Shown here: positions 1 to 5,281 of the stretch, piece by piece
Numbering within the stretch: the first letter of the stretch is position 1
Layout: the number at the start of each line of letters is the position of its first letter
Source of the DNA: Spirochaetaceae bacterium
GTDB lineage: Bacteria; Spirochaetota; Spirochaetia; DSM-27196; SKKC01
Assembly (NCBI GenBank): GCA_003552745.1
Contig: PUOG01000301.1
Coordinates: 1-5,281, forward strand
Direction: 5' to 3'
Length of the DNA stretch: 5,281 nucleotides
Notes under the pieces: generated by a model
What the model saw: only the letters and a program-made list of their open reading frames with translations
Databases searched by the model: none
Told to the model about the DNA's origin: nothing
Program-made: the position numbers and the translations under genes

Positions 1-1397
1 CCGGCTGTCGCGTACGGATCGTCGGGTCGCTCTCGGAGGCGATACCCCTCTTGGGCAACGGGCAGAGAATCGATCTGACGGTCGTCGCGACGAACGGCGA
101 CAAAGACGATGAGGTTGCGAAGACCGCACAGTCACTCGCCGATGCAAGCGATATCCCATCGCTCTTCTTCGTCGATCCGACCGCTGACGCGCTCATCAAA
201 CAACTGGAAAAGCTGCCGCACTTCGGCTGCATACCGTACGGCCTCGACGATTTTGTCGTCCGGCAGTGGATTTCGAACGCTCTCGAGCTCTCCCGTACCA
301 GGAGCGAGGCCGACGCTCTGTTCACTGGAGTAATCGACGCGATACCGGACAGTATAGCGGTGCTCGACCGAATCGGTACGATTATCGCGGTCAACGCCGC
401 ATGGCGTCGCTTCGGCATCGAGAACGGCTTGCGCTGGAGCTCACACGGCGTCGGCCACAGCTATCTCAAGCCGCTTCTCGCTGCCGTCCGCCGTGACCCC
501 GCCGAGCATCCCGAATCGGTCGGCTCGGAGGATGACGCCGCGAAGGCGGCCGAGCTCATGCAGGCGATGCTCGACGCGGAAGAGCAAGAGATCACCTTTG
601 AGTATCCGTGTCACAGCCCGAGCGCGACGCGCTGGTTTCTCATGCGGGCTCGTCGCTTCGAAACGCGCTTCGGCCCGCGCATCGTCGTAACACACACGAA
701 TATCACCAAGCGCAAGCTCGCGGAAATCAGGCTGGAGGGGATGCTCGAACAGAAGGACCGGCTGATGTCGGAACTGAACCATCGGGTGAAGAATAACCTC
801 AACATGGTCTCCTCTCTCATTTCGCTGAAGGACCAGTCGCTCGGGGATGCAGCCGATCTTTCCGATATCCGCAATCAGGTACGCGCGATCGCGTATATTC
901 ACGATCGCCTCAATCAAGGCGACGATGTATCACGAGTCGACTTCGCATATTACGTCGAAACACTGATTCACAGCGTCGTATCGCTTCACGCAGGTAGACC
1001 TATTCGCACCGTGTTCGACATCGACCCGATCACGATCGACACCCGGGCTGCGGTGACGCTCGGACTTATCCTGAACGAGCTTGCAACGAACGCGATGAAG
1101 CACGCCTTCAGCGGCGAGTTACCCGGAGATGAAGAGCCGACGCTCACGGTACGACTTCGGTACGACAACGAGAACTCGAAGGTCGAGTTTTCGGTTGCCA
1201 ACAACGGCAAACCTCCCAGCTCGGAAATCGATTTCGAGAACCCTTCGACCCTTGGATTGCAGTTGATCTCTGCGCTCGTGGGCCAGATTCGCGGGTCGAT
1301 CGAAGTGAAACGAACCGATCGCACCGAGTTCCACATTCGCGCGCCGCTGGACGCCGAACACAAGAATAACGCGACCAATCGTGACGCGAGCGCATAG
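1..1397 (+). CDS. PAS sensor histidine kinase, HisKA_2/HWE type, 5' end outside the window
   Basis: The reading frame is open from position 3 with no stop, so the gene almost certainly begins left of the window. The TTG at 51 is unlikely to be the true start, because the receiver-like fold already begins before it. Domains in order: a degenerate receiver-like region (about 3-300, ending GCIPYGLDDFVVRQWI); a PAS domain (about 310-710) with the motif EYPCHSP followed by RWF and closing on NITKRK; a HisKA_2 dimerisation/phosphoacceptor helix reading ELNHRVKNNL with the His codon at 780-782; and a HATPase domain with N-box NELATNAMKHAF (1074-1109), a VANNG D-box-like turn, G-box STLGLQL and final strand TEFHIRAPL. 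It probably autophosphorylates in response to an unknown signal sensed by the PAS. No transmembrane segment is visible, so it looks cytoplasmic. No partner response regulator lies in the window. The kinase assignment is firm; the signal is unknown. Confidence 0.93.
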   Translation, partial: GCRVRIVGSLSEAIPLLGNGQRIDLTVVATNGDKDDEVAKTAQSLADASDIPSLFFVDPTADALIKQLEKLPHFGCIPYGLDDFVVRQWISNALELSRTRSEADALFTGVIDAIPDSIAVLDRIGTIIAVNAAWRRFGIENGLRWSSHGVGHSYLKPLLAAVRRDPAEHPESVGSEDDAAKAAELMQAMLDAEEQEITFEYPCHSPSATRWFLMRARRFETRFGPRIVVTHTNITKRKLAEIRLEGMLEQKDRLMSELNHRVKNNLNMVSSLISLKDQSLGDAADLSDIRNQVRAIAYIHDRLNQGDDVSRVDFAYYVETLIHSVVSLHAGRPIRTVFDIDPITIDTRAAVTLGLILNELATNAMKHAFSGELPGDEEPTLTVRLRYDNENSKVEFSVANNGKPPSSEIDFENPSTLGLQLISALVGQIRGSIEVKRTDRTEFHIRAPLDAEHKNNATNRDASA

Positions 1398-1422
1398 AGG
1401 ATTTTCAATCTCCGTGCGTCCG

Positions 1423-1441
1423 TATAAGCTTAATCAGGGGG
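1423..1441 (+). promoter_or_regulatory. Possible -10 box and ribosome binding site of the dehydratase-aldolase operon
   Basis: In the 48-nt gap after the kinase stop there is a TATAAG hexamer (1423-1428), close to the sigma-70 -10 consensus. It overlaps an 8-bp palindrome TAAGCTTA (1425-1432). An AGGGGG Shine-Dalgarno (1436-1441) sits 4 nt before the GTG start at 1446. No good -35 box lies 15-18 nt upstream, and no terminator hairpin separates the kinase from the operon, so read-through from the kinase gene is equally possible. The ribosome binding site is more secure than the promoter. Confidence 0.35.
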
Positions 1442-1445
1442 CGCC

Positions 1446-2576
1446 GTGAGAATCACAGCAGTTAATGCCTATCCGGTCTCGGAGCTGCGAACGTTTCTCT
1501 TCGTAGAAATAGAGACCGACGAGGGAATCCGAGGTCTCGGTGAAGCCGGACTGACCGGACAGGAACGAGCGATACTCGGTGCTCTCGACTATCTGCGCGA
1601 GGTACTCATCGGTGAGGATGCCTTTCGGACCGAGCATCTCTGGCAGATGATGTTCCGGGGCGCCTTTTTCCCCGCCGGACGCGTACTATCCGCAGCGATC
1701 GCCGCGGTCGATATCGCGCTCTGGGATATCAAGGCAAAGGCGCTCGGCGTGCCGCTCTATCAGCTCCTGGGCGGACTGGTGAGAGAGCAGGTTGCCTGCT
1801 ATCCGCACATCGGCGGCGACACGACCGAAGAGCTGGTCGCCACCGCCGAGCATCGCGTCGAAGAGGGATGGCGGTTTCTGCGCTGGGGATGCCCGGCAGA
1901 CGGTGCACACTTCGAACCGGCGGCCGCCGTCCGCCGGACGATTTCGCAGATGGAGGCACTGCGCGAAGCGGTGGGAGAAGACATCAACCTGTGCCTCGAT
2001 GTTCACACTCGAATCGATCCGAGCAACGCGGTCACCCTCTGTCGTGAAGCCGAACGGATTCGTCCGTACTTCATCGAAGACCCGCTGCGTGCCGAGAACA
2101 TCAACTCGTACCGGATGCTCCGGACCCGCTCGGCAGTTCCAATCGCCGCCGGCGAGCAGTACGGGAGCAAATGGGAGTTCCGGCAGCTGATCGAAGAGGA
2201 TCTGATTGACTTCGCCCGCATCGATCTCGCCATTTGCGGCGGGATCACCGAAGCGATGAAGATCGCCGGCTGGTGCGAGACGCACTACATTCGCGTAGCG
2301 GTGCACAATCCGATCGGGCCGGTGAGCACCTCGGCGTGCCTACACCTGAACCTCGCCGTTTCGAGCTTCGGTGTTCAGGAGCTGCCGCGCCGGCCGAACG
2401 AGAGCCTCGCCGATCTCATTGTGAACCAGCCGGTGTGGAAGGACGGCGATCTGCTCCCGCCGACCGCTCCGGGCCTCGGAATCGAGCTCGCCCACGAAAC
2501 GCTGGAGAAGTATCCGTACGAACCGAGACCGCTACCGCAGCTGCGCCGCCCCGACGGCTCGTTCACCAACTGGTAG
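1446..2576 (+). CDS. Mandelate racemase/muconate lactonizing (enolase superfamily) acid-sugar dehydratase, DgoD-like
   Basis: The 376-residue length and domain order match the enolase superfamily: an N-terminal capping domain, then a (beta/alpha)7-beta barrel. The metal ligands expected on the barrel are present: D185 (in LDVH), E211 (in FIEDP) and E237 (in AAGE). H187 follows D185 at +2, and a D260 (RIDL)/H287 (HNPIGP) pair fits the catalytic His-Asp dyad. E312 (QELPRRP) and the closing PGLGIEL also match. By memory comparison, E. coli galactonate dehydratase DgoD shares this layout, including the two active-site histidines and no KxK motif on the second strand (R146 here). The likely reaction is Mg2+-dependent loss of water from an aldonic acid to give a 2-keto-3-deoxy acid; the substrate (galactonate, gluconate, another) is not determinable. 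The GTG start is supported by AGGGGG just upstream and a family-typical N-terminus (MRITAVNAYPV). The aldolase follows 15 nt later. Confidence 0.93.
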   Translation: MRITAVNAYPVSELRTFLFVEIETDEGIRGLGEAGLTGQERAILGALDYLREVLIGEDAFRTEHLWQMMFRGAFFPAGRVLSAAIAAVDIALWDIKAKALGVPLYQLLGGLVREQVACYPHIGGDTTEELVATAEHRVEEGWRFLRWGCPADGAHFEPAAAVRRTISQMEALREAVGEDINLCLDVHTRIDPSNAVTLCREAERIRPYFIEDPLRAENINSYRMLRTRSAVPIAAGEQYGSKWEFRQLIEEDLIDFARIDLAICGGITEAMKIAGWCETHYIRVAVHNPIGPVSTSACLHLNLAVSSFGVQELPRRPNESLADLIVNQPVWKDGDLLPPTAPGLGIELAHETLEKYPYEPRPLPQLRRPDGSFTNW

Positions 2577-2581
2577 AGGAG
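2576..2581 (+). promoter_or_regulatory. Ribosome binding site of the aldolase
   Basis: GAGGAG overlaps the last base of the dehydratase stop codon and lies 10 nt before the ATG at 2592. This favours 2592 over the adjacent ATG at 2595. The tight arrangement indicates co-transcription and probably coupled translation with the dehydratase. Confidence 0.6.
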
Positions 2582-2591
2582 TATCACAGAG

Positions 2592-3509
2592 ATGATGGAA
2601 AACGACAGACCAAAGTACCGCGGAGTATTCTGTCCGGCGGTCACCCCGCTCGATGCCGAGGGACGCATCGATCTCGAGGCTGCCGGAAAGCTCTACGACC
2701 ACCTGATCGCCGGCGGCCTCGACGGAATCGTCGTGCTCGGGAGCATCGGCGAATTTCAGGCGATCGACGCCGAAGAGAAACGCCGCCTGATCCGTTTCGC
2801 CGTCGGTCATGCGGCCGGCCGCTGCAAGGTCATTGTCGGAACCGGTGGCACGGTCATGCGGGAAGTCGTCGAGCTGACCCGGTTCGCCGAGGACGAGGGC
2901 GCCGATGCGGCCATGATCATCCCACCCTACTACTTCCCCGTGGGCGAAGCCGGACTGCTCAACTACTACGGTACGGTCGCCGAAGCGGTGGAAATCGACA
3001 TCCTGCTCTACAGTTTCCCGGCGCGCACCGGTTACGAGCTGCCGGTGGAGGTTATCGCGGAGCTCGCAGACTCCCACCCGAACATCGTGGGAATCAAGGA
3101 CACGATCGATTCGATAAGCCACACCCGTGCGATCGTTCGCGCGATAGAAGGCCGGCGGTCGGATTTCGCGGTCCTGTCCGGCTTCGATGAGTACATCTAC
3201 GTGAATCTGCTCGGCGGGGGTGCAGGCACGGTCAACGGTCTCACAAACCTCGTGCCGCGCCTCTTTCGTGAGGCGTTCGACGCCTTCGACTCCCGCGATG
3301 CGGTACGCATGCATGAGATCCAGTTGCGCATAAATGCGCTCATGCCGATCTACACCGCGGCACCGAACTTCGTGGCGACCTTCAAGTACGCAGCGAGCCT
3401 CGTCGTCCCGGGGGTAACACCGCACTGCGCCGCGCCGGAACGCACACTCACGCCGCCGGAGCAGCACTCCGTTCAAGTGCTTCTTGGTGAGGCAGGGATC
3501 ACCGGATAG
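2592..3509 (+). CDS. DHDPS/NAL-superfamily 2-keto-3-deoxy sugar-acid aldolase, YagE/YjhH-like
   Basis: This 305-residue class I aldolase has the family length and motifs. The Schiff-base lysine is K169 in GIKDTIDS, the catalytic tyrosine is Y140 in LLYSFPARTG, and the carboxylate-binding loop is GSIGEF (50-55), replacing the GTTGE of true dihydrodipicolinate synthases. IGTGGT-like (VGTGGT, 82-87) and PPYYF (111-115) segments are also present. By recollection the closest characterised relatives are E. coli YagE and YjhH, which cleave 2-keto-3-deoxy sugar acids to pyruvate and an aldehyde; GIKDTIDS and the GS-GEF loop are shared with them. Position directly after an acid-sugar dehydratase supports the same role: its substrate would be the dehydratase product. 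A role in lysine synthesis is unlikely given the loop and the context. Which sugar acid is used, and stereochemistry, are unknown. Confidence 0.92.
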   Translation: MMENDRPKYRGVFCPAVTPLDAEGRIDLEAAGKLYDHLIAGGLDGIVVLGSIGEFQAIDAEEKRRLIRFAVGHAAGRCKVIVGTGGTVMREVVELTRFAEDEGADAAMIIPPYYFPVGEAGLLNYYGTVAEAVEIDILLYSFPARTGYELPVEVIAELADSHPNIVGIKDTIDSISHTRAIVRAIEGRRSDFAVLSGFDEYIYVNLLGGGAGTVNGLTNLVPRLFREAFDAFDSRDAVRMHEIQLRINALMPIYTAAPNFVATFKYAASLVVPGVTPHCAAPERTLTPPEQHSVQVLLGEAGITG

Positions 3510-3517
3510 AAGGTAGC

Positions 3518-3555
3518 CGGCCGAGTGGCCGATCGCCCGTTCCGGCGCGACGCCG
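3518..3555. terminator. Two short GC hairpins between convergent genes, weak terminator candidate
   Basis: Between the aldolase stop (3509) and the thioredoxin stop (3567) lie two small perfect hairpins: CGGCC/GGCCG with a GAGT loop (3518-3531) and CGGCG/CGCCG with a CGA loop (3543-3555). They could end transcription from both sides. Neither is followed by a T-run on either strand, so they are not classical intrinsic terminators, and short GC stems are common in GC-rich DNA. Confidence 0.25.
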
Positions 3556-3566
3556 AGGCAATACCG

Positions 3567-4160
3567 CTATTCGGCCTGCTCGAGCGCCTCGACCACCTCG
3601 CGGGTTGTCTCGGCCCACATGCCGTCGCGATACCATCCGGCCATCTCTTCGAGAAATTGCCGGTAGAGCGTGCCGAACTCCTTCGCCGCTTCCCGGTCGC
3701 CGGTCTTCCGTCGCTCGTACAACTGTTCGAAGTGCGGGCGTTCGGCCTTCCACGCGTTCTTTCGCTCTTCGACCGCCTCGGGCGCCTCGATCCAACGAGC
3801 GAGTTCGGTTCCGTCCGCTCGCCAGACCGAGACCACCGGGATGTGATCGTCACCCTGCGACTCGTAGCGGTTCTTCAGCTCCTCGAGCTCCGACCCACGA
3901 ACGATCCGGAACGGCAGACCGGCGTCCGCGAACAGCCGCGCGAGAATCGGCACGTTACACGCGGAGTCACCGCACCAGTCCTCGGTCATCAGTGATGCGT
4001 ACTCTGCGCCGGTACGTTCGGCCGTGGCGGCAAGCCGACGGCTATGCTGGGCGTCGACCTTCGCTTCCTCCGCGAGCGAGCGCATGAGCGAGCGGTAGTT
4101 ACGCACCTCGCCGAGGTAGGTTTGTGGGTCCATTCCATGTTCCAATATCTTCTCAATCAT
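3567..4160 (-). CDS. Thioredoxin-fold protein with WCGDS active site
   Basis: With the ATG at 4160 the protein has 197 residues. A helical N-terminal part (MIEKILEHGMDPQTYL) precedes a thioredoxin fold: active site TEDWCGDSACNVPIL around C63, then a cis-proline in HIPVVSVW (P108), then a helical C-terminal extension (about 125-197). This matches the widespread thioredoxin-family proteins with a TEDWCGD motif, in which the second Cys of CxxC is replaced. Here it is S66, but C68 lies close by. The role is probably cytoplasmic thiol redox or glutathione/bacillithiol-type chemistry; the substrate is unknown, and no signal peptide is seen. The open frame extends to a TTG at 4196, but that TTG lies in a likely -35 box. 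ATG 4160 fits the family N-terminus; ATG 4133 is an alternative. It is transcribed away from the broken kinase and converges on the sugar-acid operon. Confidence 0.88.
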   Translation of the reverse strand: MIEKILEHGMDPQTYLGEVRNYRSLMRSLAEEAKVDAQHSRRLAATAERTGAEYASLMTEDWCGDSACNVPILARLFADAGLPFRIVRGSELEELKNRYESQGDDHIPVVSVWRADGTELARWIEAPEAVEERKNAWKAERPHFEQLYERRKTGDREAAKEFGTLYRQFLEEMAGWYRDGMWAETTREVVEALEQAE

Positions 4161-4169
4161 ATATATGAT
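4156..4169. repeat. 14-bp perfect palindrome over the thioredoxin start codon
   Basis: ATCATATATATGAT reads identically on both strands. It overlaps the end of the proposed -10 box (4168-4173), the expected transcription start and the ATG at 4158-4160. It could be an operator for a small dimeric repressor, but the alternating AT core makes a chance palindrome plausible. Confidence 0.35.
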
Positions 4170-4196
4170 GTTACTTAGACGGCGGCGCCCGGTCAA
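4168..4196 (-). promoter_or_regulatory. Sigma-70-like promoter of the thioredoxin gene
   Basis: Read on the - strand: TTGACC (4196-4191), a 17-nt spacer, then TAACAT (4173-4168). Seven nt (catatat) separate the -10 box from the ATG at 4160, so the transcript would start at or next to the start codon. The -35 matches consensus at 5 of 6 positions and the -10 at 4 of 6. The local AT-rich stretch stands out in GC-rich DNA. There is no Shine-Dalgarno before 4160; only a weak TGGA lies before the alternative ATG at 4133. Confidence 0.5.
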
Positions 4197-4245
4197 GGGC
4201 TCGGTGTCGCCGGTATAGGTGGCAGCCGGCCGGCGTCTTCGCTAT

Positions 4246-5069
4246 TTACCGCCGTGGGAAGCTCAGCACAAATCGGGTTCCGTTGTCGCCGCCGATCTCG
4301 ACGTCGATCCGGCCATCGTCCCGATCGTTGAACGCATGTTTAAAGGAGTTCGTCAGCACCTCGTTGGTGATGAGCGCGAACGGGATCGCCTGCCCGACTT
4401 CGAGCGTACTTCCCTCGTCCACGACCGAAACATCAATGTGCTTATCCGGAGCGAAAATCGTAACGAGATGGTTGAACAGACGCTGAACGATTTCTCCGCT
4501 TCGCAGCGAAAGGAAGTCGTCCGACTCGTAGAGCATCTCATGTACCCGAGCCATGGCGTCGACGCGCGCCACACTGTCGCCGAGTTCTCGTTTCGCGGTG
4601 TCCGATATCTCCCTGTAGCGCTGGAGATTAAGCAGCGAAGAAACCACAGCGAGGTTGTTCTTCACACGATGGTGGATCTCCGATAGCAAAGCTTCCTTCT
4701 CCTTGAGCGATCCGCGCAGCTGTCGCTCGGCCTGTATGCGCTCGGTCACATCGTGCTGAACACCGAACACTCCGCTGACGTTACCGTCGGCGTTGATGAG
4801 CGCTACGTAGTCGCCCTCGAAGTACGCCTCCGAACCGTCGGCTTTCCGCTCCCGGGTTACCTGCCGGTGTTGGCCCGTGTCAAAGATGGCCGTCAACAGC
4901 AACCGCTCCTGAGCCGGATCATGCCGAAAGAACTCGAGCGCTCGCCGTCGGATCTCCACGCGATCGGCTCGTCGAGCATCATAAAGAAGGCGCCGAAAAT
5001 CGAGTTGTTGAAGAACAGACTCAGCTCACTCGAGCTCGGTGTAAAACTCCGGTCAGGATTCTCTCGCAT
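4246..5069 (-). pseudogene. Decayed PAS/HisKA_2 sensor histidine kinase with a frameshift and two internal deletions
   Basis: Translation would start at the ATG at 5069, behind a GAAGGA ribosome binding site (5083-5078, 8 nt spacing). The first frame reads SELSLFFNNSIFGAFFMMLDEPIAW (to 4956), a clear start of a PAS domain, then goes out of frame and stops at 4893. The PAS C-terminal half continues in another frame from about 4932 (EFFRHDPAQ, then ERKADGSEAYFEGDYV and FGVQHDVTER). The helices between these halves are missing. Next come an intact HisKA_2 segment, EIHHRVKNNLAVVSSL (phospho-His codon 4671-4669), and an N-box NEVLTNSFKHAF (from 4365). The protein then jumps from GRIDVEI to GGDNGTRFVLSFPRR, the usual last strand, without D- or G-boxes. 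The longest single open frame is 4246-4959 (GTG start, 237 codons). ATP binding should be lost, so I call it a pseudogene; a phosphotransfer-only remnant is possible. Confidence 0.75.
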
Positions 5070-5077
5070 GCACGGTG

Positions 5078-5083
5078 TCCTTC
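5078..5083 (-). promoter_or_regulatory. Ribosome binding site fixing the original kinase start at 5069
   Basis: GAAGGA on the - strand, 8 nt before the ATG at 5069, is the best Shine-Dalgarno in this region. It supports the upstream frame as the true 5' end of the kinase. The ATG at 5111 and the in-frame GTG at 4959 of the downstream frame have no comparable site. I see no convincing -35/-10 pair for this gene; a TATCTT at 5123-5118 has no matching -35. Confidence 0.55.
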
Positions 5084-5179
5084 GGGTAGAGTGAACATTT
5101 TTCCGACACATCGAGGCAAGATAAAGAGACCACCTTCCTAACGGCGAAACACCAGGCGCTGCGCGACATTCCGAAACGC

Positions 5180-5208
5180 TTGTCCCGCGCCGTTCGACGG
5201 GCTACACT
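5180..5208 (+). promoter_or_regulatory. Sigma-70-like promoter of the SEC-C gene
   Basis: TTGTCC (5180-5185), a 17-nt spacer and TACACT (5203-5208) form a moderate promoter, with 4 of 6 consensus matches in each box. Only 6 nt lie between the -10 box and the ATG at 5215, placing the transcription start at about the A of the start codon. No Shine-Dalgarno precedes the ATG, which fits a leaderless mRNA. The rest of the 145-nt divergent gap (5070-5214) shows no clear further signal. Confidence 0.45.
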
Positions 5209-5214
5209 ATTATC

Positions 5215-5281
5215 ATGAAAACCGGTCGAAACGATCCGTGCCCGTGCGGCAGCGGAAAGAAGTACAAGCATTGCTGCTACG
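5215..5281 (+). CDS. SEC-C motif protein, N-terminal fragment cut by the window edge
   Basis: Only 22 codons are visible: MKTGRNDPCPCGSGKKYKHC and onwards. This is a textbook SEC-C zinc-binding motif (CPCGSGKKYKHCC: Cys-x-Cys, then a Cys-Cys pair, in a lysine/glycine-rich loop), best known from the C-terminus of SecA, where it binds zinc and contacts SecB and the ribosome. Many small uncharacterised proteins, and some with UPF0149/YecA or tetratricopeptide parts, carry it instead. Its N-terminal position here excludes SecA itself and points to a stand-alone SEC-C protein. What follows lies outside the window, so no function is offered. It is divergent from the broken kinase. Confidence 0.85.
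   Translation, partial: MKTGRNDPCPCGSGKKYKHCCY

Noticed and set aside
1686..2306. 206-codon - strand frame antisense to the dehydratase
   Set aside because: Shadow of the dehydratase; composition follows the complementary codons and no ribosome binding site or family motif is seen.
2234..3190. Long + strand open frame of 318 codons across the dehydratase-aldolase junction
   Set aside because: Arginine- and proline-rich, no domain, overlaps two clear genes in another frame; a GC-rich shadow.
2532..3476. Long - strand open frame of 314 codons antisense to the aldolase
   Set aside because: No recognisable motif; the opposite strand encodes an aldolase with full catalytic residues.
4161..4196. 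Extension of the thioredoxin protein to a TTG at 4196
   Set aside because: The TTG is part of the likely -35 box TTGACC, and the added residues do not look like the family N-terminus.
4208..4235. CGCCGG/CCGGCG inverted repeat after the broken kinase as a terminator
   Set aside because: Six-bp stem with a 16-nt loop and no T-run on the - strand; too weak in GC-rich DNA.
4219..4686. 155-codon + strand frame opposite the broken kinase
   Set aside because: Antisense to the HisKA_2 and N-box coding sequence, which is clearly recognisable on the - strand.
4896..5025. Programmed frameshift joining the two kinase frames
   Set aside because: No slippery run or stimulatory hairpin seen, and the PAS core is missing rather than merely out of frame, so a deletion explains it better.
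4753..5094. 113-codon + strand frame opposite the kinase PAS region
   Set aside because: Antisense shadow; both PAS halves are readable on the - strand.
5140..5194. AACGGCG ... CGCCGTT inverted repeat in the divergent gap
   Set aside because: Seven bp arms separated by 41 nt are expected by chance; no further symmetry.
5145..5232. Three copies of CGAAAC at 5145, 5172 and 5227
   Set aside because: A hexamer at uneven spacing, one copy inside the SEC-C coding sequence; no repeat unit beyond it.

Overview
The window is GC-rich, densely coding bacterial DNA. It holds two sensor histidine kinases of the HisKA_2/HWE type around a two-gene sugar-acid catabolic operon, plus a thioredoxin-like gene and the first codons of a SEC-C motif gene. 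The origin is not certain. The style of the kinases (a degenerate receiver domain, then PAS, then an H-box of the form HRVKNNL, and a PAS start reading FFMMLDEPI) reminds me of free-living Spirochaetes such as Spirochaeta and relatives. That is an inference from memory, not a search result.

Left part, + strand: a 5'-truncated sensor kinase (1-1397, degenerate receiver + PAS + HisKA_2 + ATPase) is followed after 48 nt by an enolase-superfamily acid-sugar dehydratase resembling DgoD (1446-2576). After a further 15 nt comes a DHDPS-superfamily aldolase resembling YagE/YjhH (2592-3509). Together the two enzymes suggest a short non-phosphorylative route: an aldonic acid is dehydrated to a 2-keto-3-deoxy acid, which is then cleaved retro-aldol to pyruvate and an aldehyde. 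The exact sugar acid cannot be read from the sequence. No kinase, transporter or dedicated regulator is visible in the window.

Right part, - strand: a thioredoxin-fold protein with a WCGDS active site (3567-4160) converges on the operon. Upstream of it lies a second HisKA_2 kinase (4246-5069) that appears decayed. Its PAS domain starts in one frame and finishes in another with the middle missing, and its ATPase domain jumps from just after the N-box to the last strand, so the D- and G-boxes are gone. Divergent from it at the right edge, a SEC-C protein starts at 5215 and runs off the window.

The best promoter-like sequences lie in front of the thioredoxin gene and the SEC-C gene. Both have a 17-nt spacer, and the -10 box ends only 6-7 nt before the ATG, so both mRNAs may be leaderless or nearly so. 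There are no RNA genes, CRISPR arrays, insertion sequences or phage genes that I can support. I found no convincing new multi-gene system. The most notable points are the doubly deleted kinase and the leaderless-type starts.
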